Shown here piece after piece: positions 34,303 to 46,480 of a stretch of DNA of 64,000 bases. The notes beneath the pieces were generated by a model. The model was not told the DNA's origin. It saw nothing but the letters and a program-made list of their open reading frames with translations, and ran no database searches. The translations under genes were made by a program, and so were the position numbers. This stretch comes from Acanthochlamys bracteata. Taxonomy: Eukaryota; Streptophyta; Magnoliopsida; Pandanales; Velloziaceae. Numbering within the stretch: position 1 is the stretch's first letter; each line of letters begins with the position of its first letter. The stretch covers positions 7,053,524 through 7,117,523 of the forward strand of contig CM034132.1 of the NCBI GenBank assembly GCA_019914995.1. Reading direction: 5' to 3'.

Positions 34303-35379
34303 CGAATATGTCCAATTTTCTGGAAGTTCGCGGTGCGGAAACAACTAGTTAAAATTTTGTTTGAAGGCTCCCTGGAATACTTCTTTTTCATCTCTGTTCT
34401 TCAAACGCTTTTTCATAGGTTTTTATTTTTTATTTTAATTCTATTTTATTAAAAATAACTCTTTGTCCAGTTGATGTATATTAATTAAATAAAAGCATGT
34501 GGATTTGCATTCCTAAAAATCAGCAAACATAAAGCCAATGCATGAAATGCATCTTAACCTATTCACAATGAAATTAGAAACGTTATATTAAACACTAATG
34601 ATTCACTCGACTTGATAAAAAATTGTTTCTATTAATTATAAAATATAGAAAGTCATCATCTATTGAGAGAGCATAACAACTTTCTTATAACTTTAAAAAA
34701 AAGTTTTGGTGTGATAGCGAAAGAGCTAAAACACAAATGTATCGTGCAGATTTTTTCAATTCATTCTTTTAATAAGATATGTATCATGTAAATTCCAAAT
34801 CATATTTTGAAATTTTATGAGAACATTTGAGAGTACTTATAAAATAAAATTTTTATAGAATAAAAAATATTTTTATTATTTTTTAAAATAAGTTCTATTT
34901 GTTTTATTTTTAAAAAAATAATAAAAATATATAATAAAAAAATTTCATTATATAAAATTTTTTTATATTTTATAAAATTTTTAAATATTTATAAAATATG
35001 CATTAAAAAATATAAAATTGAAAATTGAAAATTGAAAAGAATTTGCGAAATGTAATGCGTCCTCACAAAATGTACAAGGATTTGATATAGATGCTAAACA
35101 TAAGAAAGAGAAAAAGGAATTAGATAAATAGAAAGAAAGAAAAAATTTAATGATGTTCATCACGTTTATTCGTTTAAAACAATTGGTTCAAGATAAAATA
35201 TGTTGTAGCCCCTTGATTACGCTTTTTTTTTATTAAATAACTTAAATATGAAATAGAAATAAGACATAATAAGAAAATTAAATAAAAATAAAACAATTAA
35301 AGAATTGGAACTTTATGATCCTATTTTTATAGTTATAAAAAATATAACAGACTTATGTTTGAAAAGCATGTAAATAAAA

Positions 35380-35433
35380 CTTCAATAAACAACTTATAAA
35401 TCTGCCCGTGCAATGCAGAGGCATACCAACTAG
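35380..35433 (+). mobile_element. Probable Helitron 3' terminus
   Basis: TCTGCCCGTGCAATGCAGAG followed about 10 bases later by CTAG and then T. Plant Helitrons end in a short GC-rich hairpin of the CCCGTGCAATGCACGGG type, followed by CTRR, and insert 5' of T. Here the right arm of the hairpin has changed, leaving a 5-bp stem TCTGC/GCAGA. I could not identify the 5' TC end, so the element length is unknown; it probably extends left into the AT-rich DNA. Confidence 0.55.
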
Positions 35434-35597
35434 TTAAAGTAGAGAAGATCATTCCCTAACTTGTTTAGATACAACTTGCAATTACATTTCATCATAACTA
35501 TGAGAAGGCCAAAAACACCCTGCCTGACCTTATCCAGTATCTGGCTTAAGATTGTTACCTCATTGGCATTATGATAATATACATACTTGTCTCAGTG

Positions 35598-35603
35598 TTT
35601 ATT
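35598..35603 (-). terminator. Candidate polyadenylation signal of ACX3
   Basis: AATAAA on the minus strand, about 110 bases beyond the ACX3 stop codon. Plant poly(A) signals are loose, so this is only the best match. Confidence 0.35.
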
Positions 35604-35714
35604 ACCTTATTATAAAAATTTTACATTCACATGTGTACATCTAAGCCTTGTAGATGAAGCGCACATCAGTGAGATACTTGGATGGAATTATGCAAGTGTG
35701 TTTGCTTTAACCAA

Positions 35715-38700
35715 TCAAAGATCCAGCTGACGCCAAGAATTAGCTTCTATCCAGTCAAAAGCTAAGGGTGCTAGGAAAGCGGCTGGTATTCCAAAGGAGT
35801 TGACTATGGATAGAGCATGTGGTCTCAGATCAGTACACAGCTTGGTAATTTCTTTCCTCAGGATAGCATCGTTGCTGGGGGAGAGATAACCATATCGCAG
35901 AAAAGATGCATCTTCTTCGATGCACACAAGAGCGTACATGGACCTCAATAGCCCAACCACATCCTGCAGATTGTAAAAGTTATGACATGAATAATTGCAC
36001 AACAAAACTTGAGAGAAGTTGATGCCAATATAGTAGAGAGAGCTGCTTCATTTTGTGACACATGCTACTGGGCATTGAAATAACAAGGAGAAGCAGAATA
36101 TGTATTCTTATGCCTCACCTTCAGTGGACCGGCTGAGAGAGACCCTTCAGATTCCATAAAAGCTTGCAAAATTGCACGTTCAGAGAAGGCCCTCCCCAAC
36201 TCCTCTGCTATTTGATAACTCTGGTGAAAAAAGTTGACGATTTCATAGGTTATCGAAGAAACACTAGAAAATCAACATCAGTGAGATAGAAATGCTTACT
36301 AGCGTAATGGCTGTCTCTTTACTTTGTCCTTGTGACTGATGCTGAGATACTTCTTTGACAAAACGGTGAAGCAAGTCCCGTTCTCTCAAACAGAATGCAT
36401 CACTCTGGATTACGTTAAATGTTATGCAGTTAACTTGGAGGGTTAAATCATGAAGGACCAGAGACCAAGGATATGTGTACCTGAAATTTAGCATCCCTGA
36501 GAGTAGTGCTAGTCAATTTTGCCGGTATAACAGGACAAGGATCATTCATGTGTTCTAATCCCAACCCTCTAAATGGTTGCTTTTTCTTCTGAGCGATAAT
36601 AAATTCTGCAAGGAGTGCTTTACTAACCTGATCAAGATATCCAGGTTCCAGGCATTAATAAATTAGATCACTGGTTTGAACTTTGATGAAGAATAAAACC
36701 ATGAGTACTTTGAGTTCTTGTTTGGGTACACCTCTTTTTGTTGCATGGTAGGATGCAGTGAGATGCACCTCTTGGGATAGGTGCTTGAAGATGAATGGTG
36801 AATTTAAAAAAAAGTGTACACAAGGGAGTACTCAAGGTTCTCATTAAACAAAACAAAAATAAACAGGGTACTCAAGGATTTGCATAATATGACTTTGATT
36901 TGTTTATTTTCTTTGTATTCTATATAATTCATTATGGATATAGAATAGGAACAGGAAAATAAAATCTATTGATGTAAGAAGCAAATAGCATAGTGATGAG
37001 GACATTATCAAACATAAGAAATGAAAGAGGGAGGGGAGAAGGCAGCAGCGAAGAATAAAAACAGAGGTAATGTAATGTAGATGGTGAAAGTTGATGTCAG
37101 AGAAAGTAAGAAGTCTTCTGCTTTATTGATTTATCTTCTTTTGTTGATTTCCTTTGAATGGTTGTTTTCTATGCTACTTAATTAGAATTCATGCTGTTGT
37201 CTACAAATAATAGAATGAATCTTATGTGAATATTTTGACTTGTAGCAAAGGGTTAAATGTTGCTTTTGGACCCTGCTGCGGGGGTTAAACATGGTTGTGT
37301 GACTTGGCTATGATGATCACTGAACTTATTTATCTGGAAATATTTTTTGTGATTATGTTTTGATTATATTTATTTGATGAATCATTTCACTTTAAAGTGA
37401 AATATTTAATATACACATATGTTAATTTCGAATTGATCATAAGCTCATTATTGGACTTTGTAAATTGTGAAGGTGAGCCTCAGCACGTCTATCAATGGAA
37501 GGGGTTAGACAGAGACATACATATATTTGTGTGTATTTTGTGAGGTTGTGACAGTTTATTCCTAAAGTAAAGGAAAAAAAAAATTCCAGGGTGTGAACTG
37601 CAAGTACCTGCTGCATCAATATATTGTTGTCTCCCTCAAAGGTCAGCTGGACATCATATTCACCTTTTAAAATACCAACACGATTTTCAGTTTTCAATCC
37701 TTGTCCACCACAGGCTTCTCGACACTCCTAGAAAGCAGTAACAGGAGGTCAACATCAGACACCTGAGAAAGCATTTAAAGTGATATCATCCAGTTAAACA
37801 TTCTCTGACCTGGAGTGTTCTCATGTTATTCCAAGTAAGTGTAGCCTTGAAAGCACTAGAGTATACATGTATGATTTTGTTCGTCTCAGGAGTCCTCTTA
37901 ACATATAATACCTTTAAGAAGTTGGCTGCACAACTCATGACACAACTGTGAAATAAACAGGAGCGATGAGAAATTTACCAGGTATAGACATTTTGAAAAC
38001 TTGCAAATTTGAGCAAAACATATCATAGTTATTTGAGTTGTCTTTCTCATGCTGAATGAGTATCTGAGGAAAAAGATAAATATGCTTGGTACATAGTTCA
38101 CATTCATGCCACTTACGCCTTTGCTACAAGCGGTAAAAGGCGACGCTGGTGACTAGGATAATCAAGCAATAAGATCTCTGGACCATTTGGTTGTATAGAG
38201 AAAGCCCGTCTAGTCAAAGCATATCTCACAGCAATTGCTAATCCTACCTGAATGCAGTAAAGATTAATTAAGAAGAAAATCCAATGTAACACTAGGTATA
38301 TGCAATTGGAAGGAAAAGTGATTCTGGATATGGCAAAAAGCCAATAATACCTTTGACATATATACGGCATTAACAGCTATATTTACGCGACCAGATGTCA
38401 ACGGTGCCAGAAAAGCTGCAAATCTCTGTAAACAGTTGTATTTAAACCCCGTTACAAGTAACCAGATTAGAATAGAAAATGCAAAATCATATTTTGGATA
38501 AAGCTATTCTAAATTTGCAACTGATCATATATGCAAAGTTTAAGATGGAGAAGAAAAGAATAGATACAAGATCATTCACATTACTAAACACAGACTACTA
38601 AATGGTTTTATAAATGGCAAATCTCACCTGATCTGGGTCTTTTATTGCACTAACATACTGTCCATCTGGCAATACATCAGCAACTGAGTTAAGTAAGTTC

Positions 38701-41700
38701 TCTCGAGGAACTCGCAGATTATCAAACCTGAGAAATTTAATTAAGCAGTAACATTTATCTTATAACTATCATTGAATCAAGACAAAGAAATATTAAGATC
38801 TTTGTTCCACAGAGAAATAATTTTCTTAGAAGAAAAACAATAGCAAATAAGAGGTCTAGGCTTTGACCAGATTCTGCCATTATCAACTCCATTTAAACCG
38901 ATCTTGTGGCCACAATCAGCTATTCGGACATTTGGGCATATGCTTCCATCTGCATCTCTCATTTGAGCAATGAATGCATGGACACCTTGATTTGTTTCAT
39001 TAATATAGAGTTGGGAGAATATTATTGTGTGAGTAGCATGCTGCATATATACGGATGAATATTGTCAGACTCTAACAAAAGACATAGCAAACTTAATGAT
39101 GAACATGCTCCATAAATAAATTATGACCACTTAACTAAAACACTAGAAGAAGCTAAATCAGCATTGTCTGCTTACCTTAGCAGCTCCTCCAATCCAATAC
39201 TTCTGAGCTGATTCACAAGGTGTACTAATAACAAACTCCATAGTTTTTGAGTCGTAAGTGGCAATAGTCTCAATTCCACGTACCTAAAAGAGCAACGAAA
39301 CCATTACATAAGAAAATGAAACATCACAAAGGTAGCGAGCCATTACTACAAAGGTTGCTCACATTACTTCCATGCCCCAACTCAGTCATGGCAAAACAAC
39401 CTTTGACTCGATAGTCTTCCGTATCCTTCAACCACTTATCATGATGCCGTTTGGTTCCAAAAAACTGAATAGCCCCGCCCCTAAATAGCAAGTGATAAAG
39501 TATCCTCAGGTCAAATCTTTTATGCTTCTCGAGCAAAATAGAGAGAAAACAAAATTGTTTTTTCTTTCAGTTATTTCATTTGCATGACTTTCTGCACAAC
39601 TAAAATGGCAATGCCTCTGAGCTTAAAAGTAATTTCCAACTACCTCCCAACATTAATATTAATATTATCTGAACTACTTTTTAAAATAGATAACCAGATT
39701 GTCCCAACACTCAACCAAAGTAACTTAAATGAAGAGGTGCGACATAATGCCATCCTGCTCATAGGAGCGGAATGACCAACAAAAAACAATTCTATCAAAA
39801 CACCTCATAAAACTAGGGTGCTGTCTGCTAGCACCGAGGAACCAATCTACCACTAACCATTACACATGATGAACAAAATGCCTTTTTCCCGCTAACCACA
39901 TTCTCAAAACCTGATTTATGATTTTGAGAGTTGGATAACAGAGAGTTGCTATCCAATTGTTAACATGAAAGCATAGAAAGCTAAATTGTTAAAATTGTAG
40001 CAGTTCCAACAAACAATCAGTAACTACCAGACACATAAGACAAACCTAACAGTTGAACATTCATTATCCTTAGAGGCAGTCAACTTTTATCAATCTGCTT
40101 TAAGAAACAGTCAAGCAAGTCTACAATTAAGGTTCCAAAAGAAGCTACCAGAGGTACTACAACACTTGGGGAAGAAAATCTATATACCAATATATCATAT
40201 ACAACGTAGGCTCTTAGAGTTAAGAGCCTTCCGTAAATAAGAGTACTACATGTAGTGGTTTAACTCTCTATAACTCTGTTTTCTGTTGTCTTTTGATATA
40301 CTCACATATTTGAAGTTACAAAAGATGTATGCATAGCGCCTATATCTTTTAATCTTCTAATCTAAGATATCACATGCTTTGGTTAGAGATGCTTGATATT
40401 CTTCTACTTAAATGGGATAGACTAATGGATTACAAAATAATACACTGTACAAGAGGACGTTCTCAGTTAAAAACATCATTTTGAAGAACCGATCGTTTTA
40501 TGCTGGTTTATTTGGAGAGGAGAAAAAGAAGTAATGTGGTTGAAGAGGTTAGAGCTAAAACACATGTATTTCTATTATTATTTTATTTTCATTTTCTGAT
40601 AGCAGTTCAATTTATATGCTACGAACAACTTTACGATTAAAGTAGTAGGTATTCCTATATTATTGGGGATGATTTGGGTAGCTACTTATTCCATCTCCTT
40701 TTCAATATATATAGTTCTCTAAAATCTTTTTTATAAACAATTCTAAAAGGCATGGGTGAATTGTACATCATAAAATCATCATATGAATATATTTTTTTAA
40801 ATAAAAAAATGGCAAACTCGTTTCCTTAAAACCCACCACAAAGCTTCTTTTCTCCAAAAGCTCTACCTTTTAAGCAATCCCAAACAACCCCATACTTTGA
40901 TAGTTCTACTTTTTCCTTTCTTGTAAAGCTTAACTTTATTTATTTCTATCTTCTTATGCTATACAATAATAAAGTAATTTCCATTTTACAAAAAAAATAC
41001 CTCCTTCTCTTTGTCCATTATTATTTTCCATTCTATTTTTAAGTGAATTGACATTCTTCCTTTTTGAGTATTTTGCATATGTTTAGTCCCTTACTACTAA
41101 TTGCATTTTTTCAATAAAAACATTTATTTAATCTAATATATAAATAGTTTATATTTTAATATATAGATGTAAGTATTTCTGCACAGAGCAAACACTAGTC
41201 AATGAAATAAAAGAAGACCAAATGAAAACGTAAGGCTTCATAATTATCACCTAATACAAAACATACCCTAACAACAGAAGACTATAATAGAGGAGGCAGC
41301 AGACAACTTTCTTTTGACAAGACAGGAGCTGACATACTTAAAAACTCATTCAATCTAACAAAATCTGAACCAAGCGAAAGAGTGCCTCACAAAAAATCTA
41401 AAAACTAATATTAGAGATTGGAGAAGAATGAGAATATTCTTCATACCAGAGAAAGAAATGGACGCCAAGCTTGATAGCAAGCGAGTGATCATAGATGCCA
41501 ACACACTCAAAAGCAGCAAACCTCCGCATCTCCGCTTCAGGACCCTTACCAGTAAGCCACCCCTCAAATGCCCCACGTGCAAGCAAATACTCTATCCTCC
41601 TCATGGTCATCTCGCGCTGCTGCTCCATTGTTTGGTTGTAGTCTGGCACTGCAAAGGGATCCATACCACAGCGTCGAGGACCACATCTAAATAGCGAGCT

Positions 41701-42572
41701 TTGCTCCATCAAGCCAAACAGCCAATCCCTCACCTTGATGTTGGTTTCGGTCATATTGCAACAAAAAAATGGGTTTGACTTTCAAAAGTACATAGAAAAG
41801 TACTGAAAGGACAAGACTTCAATCACTGCAAAATTTCGTGACATATATCTGAATCAATGGAAGTGCTCCAATAGTGTAGCTACTGGATGATTGTTGTCTC
41901 TTCTCTATTCAAAAGAAGTTTTGAACTTGATCAAAAGGAAAAAGGCCAAATTTCTCAGATAGTCGGATTTCTCTTATTGCGGCGGAGAATTTGAACACAA
42001 ATAAGTGCCGGGATATAATTTGCACTGAGACTTTTGTTGTCTCAAGTCCCTTAAGTTCCATTTTTATTATATTAAGGAAATCAAGTAAAATTGTAGTAAT
42101 AGATACGTAAGCTAAGCATCAAAACTTAAACAAGATTGTTATATTCGATAAGCTTGATGATAAACAAGATTTAAAATCTGTCCTTTTACGAAATTGTTAC
42201 CGAAGGAGAACTGACTATAACAAGAACAATTTCATAACAGTGCTAACTACATAGAGAAATATATTAACATAGATAAGTAAAATTATAAACAAGTAATAAT
42301 CAATATCAATGAATGACCTGGATATCGTGGCCATCGAGAAGGCGGCGGAGAGAGAACGAGTCGAAGGTGGGCGGCGGAGAAGAGAGCTCCGGTGGTTGGT
42401 AGTTGAGGCATGCGTTGAACGAGATGATGAGATTGTCATCATGATCATCTTTATAAGTAGAATATGAAGAAGAAGAGAGAGAGTTTGACTCAAGCTGCGG
42501 TCGAAGATGTCGAGCGATTGCGGCCGTCCTCCGGCTGATCTTCCGATTGTTCGACGGTGAAGAAGAATCCAT
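35715..42572 (-). CDS. ACX3: Acyl-CoA oxidase, peroxisomal, ACX3 type (14 exons)
   Basis: It oxidises acyl-CoA to trans-2-enoyl-CoA with FAD and oxygen, yielding H2O2, in peroxisomal beta-oxidation; ACX3 prefers medium-chain substrates. My exon model (minus strand) is 42572–42318, 41733–41447, 39480–39363, 39283–39176, 39040–38868, 38727–38628, 38425–38351, 38247–38117, 37945–37810, 37727–37608, 36627–36481, 36404–36300, 36220–36119, 35963–35715. All introns are GT–AG, all phases fit, no stop interrupts, giving 701 residues; Arabidopsis ACX3 is about 675. Residues 15–23 RTAAIARHL form a PTS2-like signal, and there is no C-terminal [15 protein letters not shown] (about 209–220) is the flavin/substrate segment, and TFEGDN (Glu near 492) is the catalytic-base region. 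Introns 2 (about 1.97 kb) and 10 (about 1 kb) are the longest. The start chosen is the first ATG giving the PTS2. It appears intact and functional. Confidence 0.93.
39481..41446 (-). other. ACX3 intron 2
   Basis: A 1966-bp intron with GT at 41446–41445 and AG at 39482–39481. It is AT-rich, and I see no complete TE inside it. It is twice as long as any other intron in the gene. Confidence 0.8.
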
Positions 42573-42760
42573 GGTTGGCTGGCTCAGTAATTACAGAGAC
42601 AATAAAACAAAAAACGAATTTGGATTGAGACAAACCTCTAAAGAGAGAGAGAGAAGAGACAAGGAGATTTATTAGAAAAAGCAAAAAGATGGTGTCGTCT
42701 GTTGGTATGGGTCTCGCAGTTTGGGGATTTGGATTTTTAGTTTTGACCAAACTCCTGTTT
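42573..42760 (-). promoter_or_regulatory. ACX3 5' leader region
   Basis: On the minus strand, upstream of the ATG, is a CT-rich run (CTCTCTCTCTCTTTAGAGG-like, near 42638–42660), typical of plant 5' UTRs. A short overlapping frame starting at 42750 is in another phase and is not considered coding. No TATA box can be assigned with confidence. Confidence 0.45.
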
Positions 42761-42831
42761 CTTACTATTAGTTTAGTTTATGATTATCAATTGGTGTTTG
42801 TCTTGCACGCATGGGTTAGTAACCAAATGTA

Positions 42832-43052
42832 AGAGATTTTTTACATTAATTTTTAATTATTTATTATTTCAAAGAAATAATTTATAATTTATAAAAAAAA
42901 TTTAATATTTTATAAAATTTTAAAAATAAATCATAAAATTTTATATTATAATTTATATTTTTAAATAAAAATATTAAATTAACCTTTTAAGTAATTTTTA
43001 TTTTATAAAAACTTTATTTTATAAATGCTTCTAAAAGTGCCCTTAATTAGAA
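42832..43052. mobile_element. AT-rich MITE upstream of ACX3
   Basis: An AT-rich segment ending ATAAATGCTTCTAAAAGTGC, the same right-end type as 17629–17892 (ATAAGCACTCCCAAACG). The interior shares AATTTATAAAA/TTTTATAAAATTTT words. It lies about 260 bp upstream of the ACX3 start codon. Confidence 0.45.
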
Positions 43053-43129
43053 GTCAACGAGTTTGGATATGTATGCGCTGGGGACATTACTGTTAATTAC
43101 ATTGCTTTGATTATTATAAAGGCCAACTT

Positions 43130-44360
43130 TGAATTTTTTTTTAAATTAGAATTCATAGACCTACTTGAATATTTTGATATTCAAACTCAGTTGGCTATTT
43201 ACAATAACTAAACAGAAAAGTCAATTTTTTATAAAAACGTTTAGACCGTACGGAATTGCTAAAAATAAAAAAATACAAGAATAATATTTTTTTAATCAAT
43301 ATTTCTATAAAATCAAGCATATATATAGTACAAAAGTGCATGAAATATGTATATAATTTAATCACATCAAATATTTTCACACTTAGCTTTTACTCACCCT
43401 CGAGAATAAAAAATATATATTAATGTTCATATAATTTGATTGAATTTCGTAACACTAATATTTCAGATCTGTCATTGAATGCAAATGCATAACTCATGAG
43501 AATTTTTCAAAATACAACCAAATCATATTTTCATCAATCATATATACATTTATTCACATGCAAGCAAACAATTTAAGGCAAAAAAGCTAAACTTTGAATA
43601 TTACTTAAATGCTCAATAAATTTATATGCCCATTTTGATCTATTCAACTCTTATAGTCTCAATATCAAAGCTTAAATCATCTGAATTCTCCTTTTGTTTC
43701 AAGACTTAGTTAGACATATTATTATTATTTTCTTCTTTTTTTTGGTTTTTTAAGACTTCTAGTCGATAGCTTTCATACTATCATGAAGATAATCCTTTTT
43801 CTTTGATAGATTATCTGTTATATGTTTGTGGTATAAAAAGCCAAATTCCTCAAGGCTAGCTTTCACACTTTCGTCTAAGTAACTCTTTCTAATTGGACAA
43901 GCCTAACTAATGCAATATTTTTTATTGAAACAATAGTTGAGAATAGAATTTTAATATATAATCAATATTTAATGTAACTTCTCAATCAAACACTATAATA
44001 ATTTCAAATCTCAAAATGGTAACAAGTGCAAATCAATTCTATAAACCACTCATGATCATAAGTTTAAGCCAACAAATACCACATTCATCACTAGTTAACA
44101 TAAGAATCAATTTCAATAGCAATACGTTTAGTCTACTCCAATAATTAAGACTCAAGACAGAAATTTTCATAATAAATGATGTACTCCAACCAACCAAGCA
44201 ACAACAACATAAACGATACAAATATTTCTCTACCCCCATACTTGGAAGTAACATTGTACTCAATGTGTATATAAAAATAAATATAAGCAAAGAGGAGAGA
44301 TTACAAAGCATTCCTGATTTTTGTGCTTGCTCACTCAAAGTTCTTTATATTTATATCAAC
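43130..44360 (-). repeat. Left LTR-like region of an Athila/Tat-type gypsy element (3' side)
   Basis: 43140–43350 matches 51310–51520 by eye (shared GAAAAGTCAATTTT, AATACAGGAATAA-like, TCAATATTTCT and TACAAAAGTGCATGA). The CACACTTAGCTTTTACTCAC and CCTCGAGAATAAAA words near 43378–43410 are typical of plant Athila/Tat LTRs. It is cut on the left near 43130. The adjoining internal sequence at about 44459–44490 (minus strand) has TTGGGAGGCAACTCAAG, a conserved phrase just inside these LTRs. Confidence 0.6.
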
Positions 44361-45467
44361 TTGTCCTTTTTCTCCCTGTCAAATTTATTAGAATTAAAAA
44401 TATACAAATAGAAAACTAATTGAAAAGTTCAAACTAGATGGAAAACTAAAGAATGAAAAACTTGAGTTGCCTCCCAATAAGCACTTTATTTATAGTCCAT
44501 AGATTGACTTTTTCTTTTTCTCTATGCTGGTTCATGGAGGATGATAGATTTTGAGAAGCTTACGAAAAGCTTTTCTAAAACAACCCCATTCGTAAGGTTG
44601 TGAAGCTTCTAAGTAGTGTGTGTACTCGTTAATATCTTTACTTTCATTTTTGGATAGAATCTCCTTTATGAACTTCACATAACTCGGTATTTATTTCAAT
44701 GCATCTGAAAAAGATAAGTTAACATGAAACTTTTTAAATACATCGAAAAATTCAGAAAATTGGTTATTCAATTAATCCTTCGGAAGACGTTGCAGAAGAG
44801 GAGTCAATTGCATGTAATCCTTAGTTGGTCTGTGCATATATCGGGCTTGCTTTCTTTGCTGATTTTATAGAGTTTTCCGGCGATTCCTTGCTGCTCTGTT
44901 CAGCTCTAGTAGGGAATTTAGAAAAAGAAAGTTCAAGTTGTCCAATTAGCTCTATGTTGTCCACTTCAGTTTCAGTAAGCAATATTGGTGAAGAAAAATT
45001 TTATTGGTCTAGTAACTCCCTGCTGTTAGCCAGCAACATTGATGAAGAAAAAAAATTTGTTTTACTGATACTCAGCAGCCCGTATGCGACATCTCCAACA
45101 GCTCCCGACTTTGAAGTGTAATTGTGTGCACTTGTTCTGTGTGATTTAGCTCAGTATTGTTCGGTAAAGAACATTGTGGTTTTTTAAATAGCAAGCTTGT
45201 CATTTCACCCATTTGAACTTCGAGGTTTTAGATAGAGACAGCTAGGTTTTGCAAAGTTGTTTCAATTTTTGTCATAAATTGGGATGCTTGGATTGTGAGT
45301 TAGTCAAGGCATCTTCTAGGGACACTTGTTCAACCATATTTTGATGATTACTCTATGAAAAATTTGGATATTTTTGCCACTCTGGACTATATGTTGTTCT
45401 ATTGGAGTATGAATTATTATACTGCTAGTTGAAGTTAGAGGTAAATTGAACTTGTTCTGTAGGATAT

Positions 45468-45476
45468 GGTGAGAAC
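45468..45476. repeat. Target-site duplication of the 45477 MITE, left
   Basis: GGTGAGAAC, matched by GGTGAGAAT at 46227–46235 (one difference). Confidence 0.7.
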
Positions 45477-46226
45477 ATGGTTGTCAAATCCCGATTTAAA
45501 TTTTAAAATCTTACGATTTTACGATTTTACATCAACAAAACGATCATACTTGATACAAGATTTCGATTTTACTTCAAATCTGTAAGATCCCATCTTAATC
45601 CTAAAATTCTTAAGATTCCAATTTTACTTACGATCTTACAATTTCAGGTTATAAAAAATTTTCATGAATTAGAAGAGCTCTCGAGAATTTTGAGTGAAGC
45701 TGAAATAGCTAAATAAGATCAGTTGTTCGTTTGTGGCGGGTGCGATTATATTTGGCTTATTTCGTGAGGGGTTTATTATGAGAGCAAAATATTTTCTGTA
45801 TGGTGGTATTCTGAATTATATTTTTTCTCTTTATTTGAGGTGATAAAGACAGATTGCTTGATTATATAAGAAATTAAAATTTTTAAATATGGTATAACTA
45901 TATAAGTGTGTATTTACAAATAATAACATAATATGTAAAGATATTGTGATAATGAGCTAAATGAATATAAAAATTTATTAATGATATAGTTTATCTAAAC
46001 TACAATATGAACATTGTTAATTTATTACATTAAGATGGAATATAAGAAAAATTATGTATTTACTTTTCAGCAATTTTAATAAATACTATCTAAAATTTTA
46101 AAAACATTAAATAAATTTATAAATATTATCGATAACTAAGATCTTACGATCTTACTTAAACTCCTGATTTTATGATCTTACACAAGCAAAATGATCCTAT
46201 ATAAAATTTCGATCCTGACAACCTTG
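45477..46226. mobile_element. 750-bp MITE with GGTTGTCA ends in the gypsy linker
   Basis: The left end ATGGTTGTCAAATCCCGATT and the reverse complement of the right end CAAGGTTGTCAGGATCGAAA form an imperfect inverted repeat. Subterminal regions on both sides hold repeated GATCTTACGATTTTAC-like motifs in inverted orientation. It is flanked by 8 perfect (9 imperfect) bp of direct repeat, compatible with hAT or Mutator. The interior is AT-rich and non-coding. The gypsy coding sequence resumes on either side. Confidence 0.8.
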
Positions 46227-46480
46227 GGTGAGAATGGATTTCCAACTTGGTAATCAACGCTAGCATAATTTCCTACTATAGAATTCACACACTGGACTTG
46301 GGGTTTGAATAGCATCACTTAGACTTGCTAACTGTCTAGACAAAATCGCCATTTGTGCATTCAAAGCAGAGATGACATCCATTGCATGCACTAGATAGTG
46401 AACCTCAACGAAAGAAAACAAACAAAAGTTCAAAATAAAACCATAACTAATCAGAATCAATATTAATAAAATTAAAACAA

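Larger units (their letters stand above)
32386..35379. other. Intergenic DNA with MITE fragments
   Basis: 32386–32690 and 33000–33240 are more balanced, unique-looking sequence with no recognised domain. 32690–32940 and about 34130–34300 are AT-rich elements of the CGTTTGG family. 33611–33630 is a (TA)n microsatellite, and another lies at 32824–32842. The rest is AT-rich without gene evidence. Confidence 0.4.
44360..46480 (-). pseudogene. Athila/Tat-like gypsy gag–pol linker (pol deleted)
   Basis: On the minus strand from 46460: ISALNAQMAILSRQLASLSD, then VDYQVGNPFSP at the edge of an inserted MITE. After the MITE come YPTEQVQFTSNFN, YPNFS, NMVEQVSLEDALT, LEVQMGEMTSLL, an ITLQS phrase near 45110, and then FFDVFKKFHVNLSFSDALK and IPSYVKFIKEILSK (about 44780–44660). 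This is the gag C-terminus and gag–pol linker typical of plant Athila/Tat elements. Sequence then jumps to the internal 3' end, so protease, RT, RNase H and integrase are missing. Frameshifts and stops are frequent. Confidence 0.75.

Noticed and set aside
35380..35433. tRNA or small structural RNA
   Set aside because: The GTGCAATGC hairpin has no tRNA A/B boxes or acceptor stem; the CTAG-T ending fits a Helitron better.
41428..41694. Plus-strand ORF inside ACX3 exon 2
   Set aside because: It is the antisense shadow of a conserved ACX3 exon.
42490..42750. Separate gene or upstream ORF product overlapping the ACX3 start
   Set aside because: It overlaps ACX3 exon 1 in another phase and is low-complexity beyond the leader; ACX3 similarity fixes the real frame.
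44825..45121. Novel plus-strand 98-residue protein
   Set aside because: It is the antisense of the gypsy gag–pol linker, whose minus-strand motifs are recognisable.
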